A program made the position numbers and the translations under genes. A model generated the notes under the pieces. The model saw only the letters and a program-made list of their open reading frames with translations, was not told the DNA's origin and did no database searches. DNA of 64,000 bases from Costus lasius (Eukaryota; Streptophyta; Magnoliopsida; Zingiberales; Costaceae): assembly GCA_027563935.2 (NCBI GenBank), contig JANVAS020000203.1, forward strand, positions 4,030,001 to 4,094,000, given 5' to 3'. Shown piece by piece: positions 1-12,314 of the stretch; the stretch's first letter is position 1; each line of letters opens with the position of its first letter.

Positions 1-2580
1 CATGATCATGGACTGCTGGGATCTTTCTCCTACGAGGAGTTTGATACATGCAAAGCTTGTTTGATGGGTAAAATGACGAAGTCTCCTTTTCCTAACAAAG
101 GTCAAAGGGCTTCAGGTTTACTTGACCTCATACACAGTGATGTGTGTGGGCCATTTAGTAAACATGCCAGAGGTGGCTATCAATACTTCATTACCTTTAC
201 TGATGATTTCAGTAGGTATGGATATGTCTATCTAATGAGACATAAAAGTGAATCTTTTGACAAGTTCAAAGAGTTCAAAAATGAAGTACAAAATCAGTTA
301 GGCCGAAATATCAAGGCACTTCGTTCTGATCGAGGTGGAGAATACCTAAGTCGAGAATTTACTGACTATCTGAAAGAGTGTGGGATTATCTCACAGCTCA
401 CTCCGCCAGGAACACCGCAATGGAATGGTGTGTCCGAGAGGAGAAATAGAACGTTACTTGACATGGTTCGTTCTATGATGAGTCAGGCTACTCTTCCATA
501 CTCCTTTTGGGGTTTTGCACTGGAAACAGTTGCAAAGGTACTAAACCGAGTGCCATCCAAGGCAGTTTCAAAGACGCCATATGAGTTATGGTATGGGAAA
601 CAGCCTACCTTGACATTTATCAGGATCTGGGGTTGCGAGGCTTATGTCAAAAAGCTCGCCTCTGGGAAACTGGAGAGCAGATTTGAGAAATGCATCTTTG
701 TCGGTTACCCTAAGGAAACTAAGGGTTATTATTTCTACGATCCCAAAGAGAACAAGGTTTTTGTTGCTCGGACGGCCATATTTCTTGAGAAGGAATTTCT
801 TCTGCAAGAGGCCAGTGGGAGAGAAATAAAGCTGGATGAGAATCCAGAGGGAGGACAAAGTAGTCAAGTGCAGTTGGATGAGCCAGAGCCAGTGGATCAG
901 GTTATTGAACAACCTGAGGCTCAGATAACACGGGAACCGCGAAGATCGGGTAGGATCCGTCGACAGCCTGAGCGCTATGACGGAGTCTACATCATTGATA
1001 ATGATGAACCCCTCACTTATGCGGATGCGGTCAGTGGACCGGAGTCAGCTAGATGGCTTGATGCTATGCGAGCCGAGATGGACTCCATGTCAGATAACCA
1101 AGTCTGGGATTTGGTTGATCCGCCTCCGGGAGTAATCCCTATAGGCTGTAAATGGATCTTCAAGAAGAAGATTGACATGGATGGTAACGTGGTTACCTAT
1201 AAAGGCAGGCTAGTTGCGAAAGGTTTCAAACAAATCTACGGGATAGATTATGATGAAACTTTCTCTCCTGTAGCCATGTTTAAGTCTATTCGGATTCTTT
1301 TCGCGATAGCTGCATATTATGATTATGAGATCTGGCAGATGGATGTGAAGACAGCTTTCCTTAATGGAAATCTGGATGAGGATGTGTATATGACACAACC
1401 TGAGGGTTTCACTAATCCAGCAGATCGTCATAAAATATGCAAGTTAAAGAAATCCATTTATGGACTTAAACAAGCATCTAGAAGCTGGAACATTCGTTTT
1501 GATGAATCAATCTCTGAGTTTGGTTTCATCAAGAACGAGGATGACCCGTGTGTATATAAGAGGTTTAGTGGGAACGTAATTACATTCCTAATCCTCTACG
1601 TCGATGATATCTTAATCATTGGAAACGATATTCCTGAACTGCATGCGGTTAAAGCATGGTTAGGAAAATGTTTCCAGATGAAAGATCTAGGAGAAGCAGC
1701 CTATGTGTTAGGTGTGAAGATCTACCGGGATAGATCTAAGAGGCTTCTCGGGCTGTGCCAAAGTACTTACATCGATAAAGTCCTGGAGAGATTCCATTTA
1801 GAGAAGTCTAAACGTGGATATCTTCCAGTCAGACATGGTCTGAATCTTTCGAAGAGTCAGTGTCCACAAACACAGACTGAGAAAGATGAAATGGACAATA
1901 CGCCTTATGCTTCGGCTATTGGGTCCATTATGTATGCGATGTTATGTACTCGCCCAGACGTCGCTTACGGGTTAAGCGTGACCAGTCGATTCCAAAGTAA
2001 TCCAGGACAGGCGCACTGGATTGCAGTCAAGAACATTATAAAATATCTGCGGAGGACCAAAGATATGTTCTTGATATATGGTGGTCAGGAAGAACTCAGT
2101 ATAGAGGGATATACTGACGCTTCGTTCCAGTCAGACCAGGATGATTTCCGATCGCAATCAGGCTATGTCTTTAGCTTGAATGGTGGAGCAGTGGTGTGGA
2201 AGAGTTTCAAACAGTCAACTGTTGCTGATTCCACAACAGAAGCCGAGTATGTTGCAGCCTCGGAAGCATCTAAGGAGGCAGTGTGGATTCGTAAGTTCGT
2301 GAGAGAACTTGGTGTTGTTCCTTCGAGTGCAGATCCTTTGGTTATCTTCTGTGATAACACTGGAGCAATCGCACAAGCAAAGGAACCACGGTCGCACCAG
2401 AAGTCCAAGCACATACAGAGACGGTTTCACTTGATCCGGGAGATCATTGATCGAGGCGAGATCAAAATATGCAAGGTTCATACAGACGACAATCTGGCTG
2501 ACCCGCTTACCAAGCCTCTGGCGCAGCAGAAGCATGAGAAGCACTGTAATAATATGGGTTTGAGGTTTCTCAACCATTAG
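1..2580 (+). CDS. Ty1/copia polyprotein (integrase-RT-RNase H), left end outside window, element T1
   Basis: Open without a stop from base 1 to the TAG at 2578-2580, so the start, gag and protease lie to the left of the window. The frame opens inside the GAG-pre-integrase zinc region (CKAC). The integrase core follows, with its acidic triad in HSDVCGP (Asp codon 139), SDRGGEY (Asp codon 328) and NGVSERRNR (Glu codon 436). A basic linker (RRSGRIRRQPERYDG) leads to the reverse transcriptase with QMDVKTAFLNG and YVDD (1597-1608). RNase H carries GYTDASFQS, STTEAEY and FCDNTGA. The product would cut and integrate the cDNA and copy the RNA inside cytoplasmic virus-like particles. All visible catalytic residues are present, so this part could be functional. 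It ends 20 bases before the 3' LTR. Confidence 0.93.
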   Translation, partial: HDHGLLGSFSYEEFDTCKACLMGKMTKSPFPNKGQRASGLLDLIHSDVCGPFSKHARGGYQYFITFTDDFSRYGYVYLMRHKSESFDKFKEFKNEVQNQLGRNIKALRSDRGGEYLSREFTDYLKECGIISQLTPPGTPQWNGVSERRNRTLLDMVRSMMSQATLPYSFWGFALETVAKVLNRVPSKAVSKTPYELWYGKQPTLTFIRIWGCEAYVKKLASGKLESRFEKCIFVGYPKETKGYYFYDPKENKVFVARTAIFLEKEFLLQEASGREIKLDENPEGGQSSQVQLDEPEPVDQVIEQPEAQITREPRRSGRIRRQPERYDGVYIIDNDEPLTYADAVSGPESARWLDAMRAEMDSMSDNQVWDLVDPPPGVIPIGCKWIFKKKIDMDGNVVTYKGRLVAKGFKQIYGIDYDETFSPVAMFKSIRILFAIAAYYDYEIWQMDVKTAFLNGNLDEDVYMTQPEGFTNPADRHKICKLKKSIYGLKQASRSWNIRFDESISEFGFIKNEDDPCVYKRFSGNVITFLILYVDDILIIGNDIPELHAVKAWLGKCFQMKDLGEAAYVLGVKIYRDRSKRLLGLCQSTYIDKVLERFHLEKSKRGYLPVRHGLNLSKSQCPQTQTEKDEMDNTPYASAIGSIMYAMLCTRPDVAYGLSVTSRFQSNPGQAHWIAVKNIIKYLRRTKDMFLIYGGQEELSIEGYTDASFQSDQDDFRSQSGYVFSLNGGAVVWKSFKQSTVADSTTEAEYVAASEASKEAVWIRKFVRELGVVPSSADPLVIFCDNTGAIAQAKEPRSHQKSKHIQRRFHLIREIIDRGEIKICKVHTDDNLADPLTKPLAQQKHEKHCNNMGLRFLNH

Positions 2581-2586
2581 ATTAAG

Positions 2587-2600
2587 TGCAAGTGGGAGAT
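2587..2600 (+). other. Polypurine tract of T1
   Basis: Purine-rich GCAAGTGGGAGAT lies directly against the TG of the 3' LTR, the usual place where plus-strand DNA synthesis is primed. The same tract ends every family-T and family-V internal region in the window. Confidence 0.8.
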
Positions 2601-4319
2601 TGTTGGAGTATGCCCTTAAGGCTAATGTTTGAGGCCTTGGGATTGTATAAGTATCATGTAATAAACTCTTATGTTTATAAAGGCATGGTTATTATTCAGG
2701 TTGTTACCTTGTCTGCAATAATAAGTGTACTACTGAATAATGTCTCAAAGCTGTTCAGCTAGGCTGACAGGCTCTATGTCCTTAGTCGAGATATCTTGGT
2801 GAACATGAGACAGCCTTGATATGATTGAGACTAATATGTGTGCTAATCTTATAGGATGCTTCGAGCATGGAATAAGATGTAGAATCATGGGTACATTGGA
2901 TGTACTGGACAGACCCTTCTAGGATATTCAATTGTTTGTCACAATGTGAATAATCCTTGATAGCAGCAAGTGGCACATGTCCTTCGACTTGAGATCACTT
3001 GTGTTTCTAAATGATGATTGTCATTGTTTTGAGGTAGTTCAATATCATTTGAAACATAATGATTATAGACTATCTTGGATGATGAGCTTGAGTCAGGTTA
3101 GGACACTAGTGATAGATAAAGGATTGCCGTCTCCTTGTTCAAGGAGTGTGATGTTCTAAAGGGCCCCCCTGTATGAGATGATTGAGATAGTGTATGGCCA
3201 TACCCAGATGACTATGATCATCTGATCTAATCATGCTCATCATATTGGAGTTACAGGCTTGACATGCTTGTCCAATAAGAACATCCAGTGGCAAAGGAAA
3301 CATGCATGCCTCGTGAGTTTGATTCACACTTATGCTGTGGTTTGGGTGTAGTCTTGGAAGACTCTTTCCTTTATATCGGGAGACAGTGATGTGTTGCTAG
3401 ATACCCCTCACTGATCGTGATAACGTAAGTTATCGTTACCGACATTTAAAGGAAACCCTCAGGGTCGCACAATTTGATGATATGGCTTACTTGAGTCAGA
3501 TCGTGTGGACTGAATTGTTTCGGTTCAGTTTAAAGGAGTTTAAACTCTGATTGTAAGTGAGATCCAGTCTGATCATGTTTGATTGATTAGGGCTTGAGAT
3601 CGGTAAGCTTCGATCAAGAGTATTGATGCATGATCGGTGAGATCAAGAGCATCATGAGATGAACGGTTAGATTGGAAACCTTAGGGTTTGGTTGATCTAG
3701 ACCGATTGGCTTGGTTTGGTCTTTGAACCAAATTGGTTTGGACCAATTTGGATTGAACCGGTTCACATGGGTGAACCCATGGTTCGATCCATAAAGCGTT
3801 TTGGGCGGTTTGCTAGAAGTGAGAACGCATGGCTTAATGGATTTTCCATTTTTGGAAAGTCATTGAGCGCATGTCTCCTTGAAACGCCAAAACGGCTTGA
3901 AGGCTCATTGAACTCTTGTCTCCTTGCTCTTGCTCGACGAGACTCGAGAGAATTTGGGTGTGGACGACAAGAGAAGGACCGGCCAACCAAAGGAAGTGAT
4001 CATCTCTTCTCTTTACTCGATCAAGGACAACTCTTGGAACCTTGCTAGCACAAGGAGCACCAAGGAAGTGAGCGCATCCTCATCTTGTGTGCGCATCTTG
4101 TGGAGGAGACCCCTATTCGATCTCTTCTTCCAAGCCGACCTCCAACTCTATGGCTATGGTATAGATCTAACTCATTCAAGTTGATCATATGCTCATGCTA
4201 AAATCGTTGAAAACACATGCTTCCGCTATCAAAGTTATGCGCCACCCCCTTTAGTGTTTTCGCCCCACTCTTGAAAGGGGTTTCACATGCTTGCGCTCCC
4301 CCTTGAAGGGGACCCTACA
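2601..4319 (+). repeat. 3' LTR of T1 (family T)
   Basis: Begins TGTTGGAGTATGCCC right after the polypurine tract and ends in ...CCTACA, about 1.72 kb. It aligns along its length with the T4 and T5 LTRs. A TATA-like TTTATAAAGGC lies about 75 bases inside. A short open frame ATG-GCT-ATG followed by GTATAG (4150-4164) is the predicted first exon and splice donor discussed for T5. Beyond 4319 the sequence switches to minus-strand leader of a V-type element (V0), so T1 is inserted in V0. The other end and the TSD lie outside the window; the expected TSD is TATTT (4320-4324). Confidence 0.88.
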
Positions 4320-4973
4320 TATTTCACATGAAGCTTTGCGTCCCACGAGGGTGGGATGAGATGCACAAAGTGACACATGCTTCCTAAGGTGGGCACGCCG
4401 ACCGATTGCACCCAAGCAATTCCCCTTCTCAAGATAGTTCAAGCATTTTGTGCCCAGCTAGGGCTGGAACAACACAAAACCTTAACCTCTCGAGGCTGCC
4501 TCTAGAGTTCCATCATGTGGCCACCACATATGAAAAACCAGTCAAGTCTATCCTGACCGTTATGCCCAGGGCCAACGAGTTTCCTTGCGAAGGCGCACCC
4601 GGTTAAAACGGACTGGGAAACCATTGCCACCACACGCTTTCTAAAGATAAGTGGGTGTGTCCCACGAGGGTGGGAAACAGTTCACAACACCACTGATCAA
4701 TAGCTTGACGAGGGCTACGCATCAGAAGGCTACAGACTTGATATTATTTTGAGGATTTTTGAGGTCTCATCCTCTCTATTTTATCTTTTATCTAACATTA
4801 CAGGCATGCAATCCTATAGTGATAACAAAACGATAAAACACATCCAGGCATGCTTTAAAAGATATCGAAAGCAGTAAACAAGCGATGTGGTCATAGCCTA
4901 ATCAACACATTGAACCATCACATGCCAAAGGATGTTCAATGCTTGACCTAGGTGACAAGCCCCAACAAGACCT
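4320..4973 (-). mobile_element. Leader (untranslated region) of V0, part 1
   Basis: Minus-strand leader of a diverged V-type copia element, matching the order of blocks in V2 (46096-47323) and V1b (62111-63500). No coding frame is visible. It holds the conserved hairpins described separately. It is cut on the left by the T1 LTR and on the right by T2; it resumes at 13946 after one copy of the GACCT duplication. The gag of V0 would lie left of T1, outside the window. Confidence 0.75.
4341..4674 (-). promoter_or_regulatory. Three-hairpin block in V0 leader
   Basis: Three short stem-loops on the minus strand: 4341-4356 (stem TCCCAC/GTGGGA), 4454-4467 (CCAGC/GCTGG) and 4661-4674 (CCCAC/GTGGG). 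Read on the minus strand the loops are CCTC, CCTA and CCTC. The same three, in the same order, occur in V1b and V2. The role is unknown; an RNA packaging, dimerisation or translation signal is possible. Confidence 0.6.
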
Positions 4974-6595
4974 TGTTGGGGTATGCCCTTAAGGCTAATG
5001 TTTGAGGCCTTGGGCTATTATCAGTATCATGTATAAACTATGTATATGTTTATAAAGGTAATTGTTGTTATTCAGATTGTTGCATTATCTGCTGATGTAT
5101 GTATACTTCTGAATAATGTCTCATTGGTGTTTCAGCTTGGCTGACATGCAGTATTGTCCTTAGTCGAGATATCTTGGTGAACATGAGACAGCCTTGATAT
5201 GATTGAGACTAATATGTGTTCTAATCTTATAGGATGCTTCGAGCATGGAATAAGATTTAGACGCATAGGTGCATTGGATGTACTGGACTGACCCTACTTA
5301 GGATATTCAATTGTTTGTCACAATGTGAATAAATCCTTATAAGCAAGCAAGTGGTATACTCCCTCTGACTTGAGATCACTTGTGTTTCTAAATGATGATT
5401 GGCATTGTTTTGAGGTAGTTCAATATCATTTGAAAGATAATGGTTAAGGATTATCTTGGATGGTGGGCATGACTCATGTTAGGACACTGGTGATAGATAT
5501 AGGATTGCCTCTCCTAGTTGGAGTGTGATGTTCTAAAGGGCCCCCTGGATGAAATGGTTGAGAAAGTGTATGGCCATACCCAGATGACTATGTTCATCTG
5601 ATCTAACCATTCTCATCATGTTGGAATTACAGGCTTGTCCAATAAGAACGTCCAGTGGCAAAGGGAACATGTATGCCGAGTGAATTGGATTCACACTTGT
5701 GCTATGGTTTGGGTGTAGTCTTGGAAGACTCTTTCCTTCATATCGGGAGACAGTGATGTGTTGCTAGATACCCCTCTCTGATCGTGATAACGTAAGTTAT
5801 CGTTACCGACATTGAAGGAAACCCTTAGGGTCGCACAATTTGATGATATAGCTTACTTGTGTCAGATCGTGTGGACTGAATTGTTCTGGTTCAGTTTAAA
5901 GGAATTTAAACTCTGATTGGAAGTGAGATCTGGTCTGATCATGTTTGATTGATTAGGGCTTGAGATCGGTAAGCTTCGATCGAGAGAATTGATGCTTGAT
6001 CATAGAGATCAAGAGGGTCGAGAGATGTGTGGTTAGATCTTGAACCATTTGGTTTAAAGAGATCAAGACCATGGTGGGTTCGATTTGGTCTTTGAACCAA
6101 AAAGAATTGAACCGGTTCACTTGGTGAATGCATGGTTCAATTTGAGAGAGGAGTTATCGATGGCTTCAAGTGGAGTTAAACATGGGGTTATGGACTTACT
6201 ATTTTTGGAAGCCGTTTTCTTTGAGAAAACGCCCCCACGTTCGAACGCCTATCTCTCTCTCGCCCCCTCTCCTCTCGTGTGGATGATCCTCACGACAAGA
6301 GGAAGTTCGACCAGCAAAAGGGAGAAAGACATCTCCTCAAACACGATCTAGGACTCCTTGGATCTTTGCTAGCACAAGGAATACAAGGAAGAAGTCATCA
6401 TCTTCTTGTGTGAGATTTCCTTTGGAGAAGAGCCGCTCGCCCTTTCTTCTTCCAAGTCGCCACTCGATCAATGGCAATGGTAACGCATTTTTTTTTTGGT
6501 TGCTCATATTATCTTGCCTCTCGATCCTATCAAACCTAGTTTTTCGCCTATGCAAGATCTCCTAGATGCGCATGTGAACTAGGGTTTGACCTTCA
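4974..6595 (+). repeat. 5' LTR of T2
   Basis: 1622 bp, TGTTGGGGTATGCCC...ACCTTCA. It is 9 bp shorter than its partner because one copy of a short direct duplication (GACAGGCTT) near 5637 is missing. A TATA-like TATAAAG is at 5051-5057. The predicted mini-exon ATG-GCA-ATG is at 6471-6479, followed by the donor GTAACG. Confidence 0.95.
6471..6479 (+). other. Predicted LTR mini-exon carrying the T2 gag start codon
   Basis: ATG-GCA-ATG followed by GTAACG. Spliced to the acceptor ending at 8385 it puts an in-frame Met before gag. T2 has ACA where T5 has the ATG of gag, so without this exon T2 has no start codon near gag. Splicing is inferred, not observed. Confidence 0.55.
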
Positions 6596-6597
6596 AT

Positions 6598-6609
6598 TGG
6601 TATCAGAGC
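6598..6609 (+). other. PBS of T2
   Basis: TGGTATCAGAGC, two bases after the LTR end; complementary to the 3' end of initiator tRNA-Met. It primes minus-strand cDNA synthesis. Confidence 0.95.
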
Positions 6610-7531
6610 TAGGGTTTTTGGCTTGATATATATGATCGCCATCTTGTTGTGATCCATGTTTGTTTTATGCGTTGGTTAGATCTTCATGATGTCATGCGAA
6701 AATACATGCTATATGTTAGATGTAAGCTTGCGCATGTAATGTTTGTTTGCGCTCTTCATGATAGTTTTCAACCAAAATATTATCATGCGCGCCCCCTCAT
6801 TTAGATCTATCTAAGCGCCTGCTTTAAACTCTTAGACGGGTTAACATGGTTGAAGTCGTTAGTCAAGTCTGGACCCAACAGCCTAATCAGACCATCTGAC
6901 AGCCTAGATGGGTCGACCAGATAGCACCTGTGCGCAAGCATAACAGGTGGCTATAGGTCGACTGCAGAAGGGCATGTAGCGATGTCTGATTGAGGCGCCT
7001 AGTGAACGATCATGATTTAGGCCCGGGGTCACACCCGCTTGCCAGAAATCATGTGGGACGTTCAGCCCTTAAGGCATGCATAGTTGACCATCAGGTCGAC
7101 GCAAGTCAGTTATGACTGGGTGCATGCAAGGGCAGTGGGTCTGACTTGGTCTAATGAATGGATGCCTGTTAATGGACCGTTGTAAGGTAGTAGGGCACAT
7201 AAGGAAATAAAATTGATGCCATGGGTATTTCAAAAATTTTATTTTCTGTTTGGATCACATGTATGCATGTTTGACATGTTCATTGGGTGTTTATTTAATC
7301 TTATGTGGGCTGCCCTTATATTTTTGGTGTGCTGTGCTGGGGCCTGCGTGCCTGGAATTAATTTATAAATTTTACTGTGATCTGCGAATCACACTTTAAT
7401 TTATGAAAATGTATATTTGACCTGCGAGTCAAACCATGTCTAGATAGATTAAAATGTAATTTGATCAGACATGAGCACATGAGCACACATGGCAGAGGCG
7501 CTTGCAGTCAGTGGCTTCACCAGGTGGAGGT

Positions 7532-7548
7532 CTAGAGTTCGACTCTAG
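7532..7548 (+). other. Small hairpin with TTCGA loop, T2 leader
   Basis: CTAGAG-TTCGA-CTCTAG, a perfect 6-bp stem. T3 (22691-22707) and T4 (32228-32244) have the same hairpin with G-T and G-C in place of the A-T pair. It resembles a tRNA T-arm or Pol III B box (GGTTCGANTC). Confidence 0.5.
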
Positions 7549-7877
7549 AACAGGCGCATACTGTCTGCAGGGCGCTTTGGCACGAGCTGGGCCAGATGAA
7601 ATGTAAAAGACCCATAAAGAGCTCACGTGAAGACTTTTGTAAAACTAGGGTTTTACTTAGGCTTTTATGGGCATTTACCACATAAGATAATTGTGCTTTC
7701 TACTTATTGTTTTAAGTAATATTAGCACATGAATGTTTATATTCTTCTGCTATCACTATAGAATTTGCATGATAGTAAGAAGATAAAAGGACCGTTAAAA
7801 TCCAACGACCATATCAAGCTTGATTGCCTTCTGACGCGAAACCTCACTGTTCTGACTATCGTTGGGGCCGTGTTGTA

Positions 7878-8214
7878 CCCACTCAGTGGGCACGCCCAGC
7901 TATCTTCAGACGGTGTGCGATTACATCTACATGCTACAGAGAAGGGATTTATCTCTTCTCGTTGCTCAGCATAGCATGTGATGGTCCAGGGAGTAGGTCA
8001 GGTCAGCTTGACCATATAGGCTACATATTGAGCATATGATAGCTGTATGGAGGCAGCCATCTGAGGAATCAGAGACTGTGTTGTACCAACTCAGTTGGCA
8101 CGGTCTTCTGGATTGCCTAGATGAAGGGGAATCGCACGGGTTGGCGATTGGCATGGATAGCCTACCAGTGACTAGTGCTTGAACTCTCTGTGCATCTTAT
8201 CTCGCCTGAGCGGG
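7878..8214 (+). promoter_or_regulatory. Three-hairpin block in T2 leader
   Basis: Stem-loops at 7878-7890 (CCCACT/AGTGGG), 8086-8098 (CCAACT/AGTTGG, with an outer stem GACTGTG/CACGGTC at 8074-8080 and 8099-8105) and 8201-8214 (CTCGC-CTGA-GCGGG). Positions and order match T3, T4 and T5 and correspond to the hairpins in family V. Confidence 0.6.
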
Positions 8215-8385
8215 ACGCGGAGATCAAGTATGAAATCTGGATCCCATCTCACTAAAAGAGTTTCACTCTTTCGGGCTGTTTTATTGGATTTTTCAGTCAG
8301 ACAAAATAGTGAGAAAAGAATCACTCTTAAGTCCTGGAATGATTCTAACATGGATACTGACCTTGTTGTTCTTGCCATGTTGTAG

Positions 8386-11300
8386 ATTCCTGCAGCAACG
8401 AACACCACAGGGCTCAATTTGCGATCCATATTGGAAAAGGATAAGTTTGCTGGGCCAAACTTCTCAGACTGGTACAGACAGCTTAAGATTGTGCTTAAAG
8501 CTGAGAGGAAGCTGTATGTCCTTGAGTCGGCAATACCGGCTCAACCCGCTGCGAACGCCGCAAGGGCGGTTCGGGATGCTTATGAGAAGCACGTCAGTGA
8601 TAGTACTGATGTCGCTTGCCTTATGCTTGCGTCAATGACGCCCGAGCTACAGCGTCAGCATGAGGATTTGTCTGCTATTGATATTATAGCAAATCTCAAG
8701 ATGCTGTATGCTGCACAGGCAAGGACTAAACGCTATAACTTGACAAAACTTTTCTTTCATAGCAAACTGACTGAAGGGAGTCTAGTGGGAGCTCACGTAC
8801 TCAAGATGATTGGGTACAAGGAGGCTCTAGAGAAACTGGGACACACCATCAACCAGGAACTTGTTGTGGACATTATCCTACAGTCTCTCCCGGCTTCTTT
8901 CGATTTGTTCATCATTAATTTTAATATGAACAAGATCGACTGTACTCCGGCAGAGTTACTGAACATGCTCTGCACCACAGAGCAGACTCTTGAGAAGGGA
9001 AAGCCTTCATCCTCTGTCTTGATGGTTCCTTCACGGAACAAGAGGAAGGGGAAGAAGGGCAAAACCCCTATCAAGAGCTACAACAAGGCTTTGAAACAAA
9101 AGTTGAAGCGGTCAAAGGACAATAGATGCTTCCATTGTGGCCAGCTGGGTCACTGGAAGAAGGACTGTAAAGCGCTCCAAGGATAGAAGAAGGGAAGCAA
9201 GCCTTTCACTTCTGGCTCAGGTATTTACGTGACTGAAGTCATGGTAGCTTCTTCGATTTCATGGGTGTTGGACACTGCATGTGGAGTTCACATTTGTTCA
9301 AATGTGCAGGAACTCAAGAGAAGAAGACAGGTGGGACAGCATGAGGTGGACCTACGAGTTGGAAACGGGGCACGGGTTGCTGCTGTTGCAGTAGGAGAAT
9401 ATAACATCTCTTTACCATCTGGTTTTGTATTAGAACTTGACAATTGTTATTTCGTACCAAGCATAACTAAGAATATTATCTCTATTCCTGCTCTTGTCAG
9501 GAAAGGTTTTTCTTTTGAATGCAAAACTTCACAGTGTTGTATTTCATATGATAATATTGTTTATGCAACTGGGTCGATTAACAAAGGGTTATACATGTTG
9601 GACATGGAATGTTCTGTACAACAAATTGATAACAAGAAAGCCAAGTATGCTGATGACAGCACCTTGTTATGGCATAGTCGTTTAGGCCATATTAACAAGA
9701 AGCGCATTAAGCGGTTGCATGATCATGGACTGCTGGGATCATTCTCCTATGAGGAGCTTGATACATGAAAAGCTTGTTTAATGGGTAAAATGACGAAGAC
9801 TCCTTTTACTAATAAAGGTAAAAGGGCTTCAGGTTTACTTGACCTTATTCACAGTGATGTGTGTGGGCCTTTTAGTAAACATGCCAGAGGTGGCTATTTA
9901 TACTTCATTACTTTTACTGATGATTTCAGTAGGTATGGTTATGTCTATCTAATGAGACATAAGAGTGAATCTTTTGACAAGTTCAAAGAATTCAAAAATG
10001 AAGTACAAAATCAGTTAGGCCGAAATATCAAGGCACTTCATTCAGATCGAGGTGGCGAATACTTGAGTCATGAGTTTACTGACTATCTGAAGGAGTGTGG
10101 GATCATCTCACAGCTCACTCCGCCAGGAACACCGCAATGGAATGGTGTGTCCGAGAGGAGAAATAGAACCTTATTGGATATGGTTCGTTCTATGATGAGT
10201 CAGGCTACTCTACCTTACTCCTTTTGGGGATTTGCACTGGAAACAGCTGTAAAGGTGCTAAACCGAGTGCCATCCAAGGCCGTTTCAAAGACACCATATG
10301 AGTTATGGTATGGGAAACAGCCGAGCTTGACATTTATCAAAATCTGGGGTTGCGAGGCTTATGTCAAAAAGCTCGCCTCTGGGAAACTGGAGAGCAGATC
10401 AGATAAATGTATCTTTGTCGATTACCCTAAAGAAACTAAGGGTTATTATTTCTACTATCCCAAAGAGAATAAAGTATTTGTTGCTCGAACGGCTATTTTT
10501 CTTGAGAAGGAATTTCTTTTGCAAGAGGCCAGTGGGAGAGAAATAAAGCTGGATGAAAATCCAGAAGAGGGACAAAGTAGTCAAGCTCAGTTGGATGAGC
10601 CTGAGCAAATAGAACAGGTTAATGTTCAACCTGAGGCTCAGATATCACGGGAACCGCGTAGATCGGGAAGGATTCGTCGTCAGCCTGAGCGCTATGACGG
10701 AATCTACATCATTAATGATGAACCCCTCACTTATGCGGATGGGGTCAGTGGACCGGAATCAGCAAGATGGCATGAAGCTATGCGAGTCGAGATGGACTCC
10801 ATGTCAGATAACCAAGTCTGGGATTTGGTTGATCCACCTCCGGGAGTAATCCCTATAGGCTGTAAGTGGATCTTCAAGAAGAAGAAAGACATGGATGGTA
10901 ACGTGGTTACCTATAAGGGCAGGCTAGTTGCGAAAGGTTTTAAACAAATCTACGGGATAGATTATGATGAAACTTTCTCTCCTGTAGCCATGTTCAAGTC
11001 CATTCGGATTATTCTCGCGATAGCAGCATATTATGATTATGAGATCTGGCAAATGGATGTGAAGACCGCTTTCCTTAATGGAAAACTAGAAGAGGATGTG
11101 TATATGACACAGCCTGAAGGTTTCATCAATCCATCAGAACGTCATAAAATATGCAAATTAAAGAAGTCCATTTATGGACTTAAACAAGCATCAAGAAGCT
11201 GGAATATTTGTTTTGATGAATCAGTCTGTGAATTTGGTTTCATCAAAAATGAAGATGACCCGTGTGTATATAAAAGGTTTAGTGGGAGCATGATTACTTT

Positions 11301-12294
11301 CCTAGTCCTCTACGTCGATGATATCTTAATCATTGGAAACGATATTCCTGAACTGCATGCAGTCAAAGCATGGTTAAGAAAATGTTTCCAGATGAAAGAT
11401 TTAGGAGAAGCAGCCTATGTACTAGGTGTGAAGATCTATAGAGATAGATCTAATAGGCTTCTCGGGCTGTGCCAGAGTACTTACATCGATAAGGTCCTGG
11501 AGAGATTTCATTTAGAAAATTCTAAAAGAGGATATCTTCCAGTCAGACATGGTCTGAATCTTTCAAAGAGCCAGTGTCCTCAAACACAGTCTGAGAAAGA
11601 TGAGATGGACAATATGCCTTATGCTTCGGCTATTGGGTCCATCATGTATGCGATGTTGTGTACTCGCCCAGACGTCGCTTACGGGTTAAGCGTGACCAGT
11701 CGGTTCCAAAGTAATCCAGGGAAGGCACACTGGATTGCAGTCAAGAACATTTTGAAATATCTTCGAAGAACCAAAGATATGTTCTTGATTTATGGAGGTC
11801 AGGAAGAACTCAGTATTGAAGGATATACTGACGCTTCGTTCCAATCTGACCAAGATGATTTCCGATCGCAATCAGGCTACGTTTTTAGCTTGAATGGAGG
11901 AGCAGTAGTGTGGAAGAGTTTCAAACAATCAATTGTTGCTGATTCCACAACAGAAGCCGAGTATGTTGCGGCCTCAGAAGCATCAAAGGAGGCAGTGTGG
12001 ATTCGTAAGTTCTTTCAAGAACTTGGTATTGTTCCTTCGAGTGCAGATCCATTGGTTATCTTCTGTGATAACACTGGAGCGATTGCACAAGCAAAGGAAC
12101 CATGGTCACACCAGAAGTCCAAGCACATACAGAGAAGGTTTCATTTGATCCGTGAGATCATAGATCGAGGAGAGATCAAGATCTGCAAGGTACATATAGA
12201 TGACAATCTAGCTGACCCGCTTACAAAGCCTCTGGCGCAGCAGAAGCATGAAAAGCACTGTAATAATATGGGTTTGAGATTTCTCAACCATTAG
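8386..12294 (+). pseudogene. gag-pol of T2, two in-frame stops
   Basis: One frame runs from the predicted acceptor to TAG at 12294, broken only by TAG at 9184-9186 (where relatives have GAC) and TGA at 9766-9768 (TGC in relatives, the second Cys codon region of GAG-pre-integrase). Domains in order: Gag with the CCHC knuckle CFHCGQLGHWKKDC, protease with LDTACGVH, GAG-pre-integrase (WHSRLGHINKKR), integrase core (HSDVCGP, HSDRGGEY, NGVSERR), RT (QMDVKTAFLNG, YVDD) and RNase H (GYTDASFQS, STTEAEY, FCDNTGA). No ATG stands at gag itself; the LTR mini-exon would supply it. With the stops, only Gag could be made. Confidence 0.93.
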
Positions 12295-12301
12295 TTTAAG
12301 T

Positions 12302-12314
12302 GCAAGTAGGAGAT
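12302..12314 (+). other. Polypurine tract of T2
   Basis: GCAAGTAGGAGAT directly before the 3' LTR; one G-to-A change from the tract in the other family-T copies. Confidence 0.75.

Larger units (their letters stand above)
6480..8385 (+). other. Predicted leader intron of T2
   Basis: Donor GTAACG at 6480; acceptor ...TTGCCATGTTGTAG ending at 8385, preceded by a branch-like CTGAC and a U-rich tract. It contains the end of the LTR, the PBS and the 1.8-kb leader. No long coding frame is present. T3 (1940), T4 (1982) and T5 (1938) give equivalent introns, against 1906 here. Confidence 0.55.

Noticed and set aside
2215..2577. Antisense frames across RNase H (also 36717-36995 and 54352-54825)
   Set aside because: Shadows of the sense coding frame; no independent motif, and broken in other copies.
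6598..6609. tRNA gene at the TGGTATCAGAGC motif
   Set aside because: Only the 12-base primer site is present; no cloverleaf.
8407..8418. Loss of the gag ATG in T2 and T3 as a simple inactivating mutation
   Set aside because: The upstream frame is open to the splice acceptor and in phase with the LTR exon, so the downstream ATG in T4 and T5 is probably not the true start.
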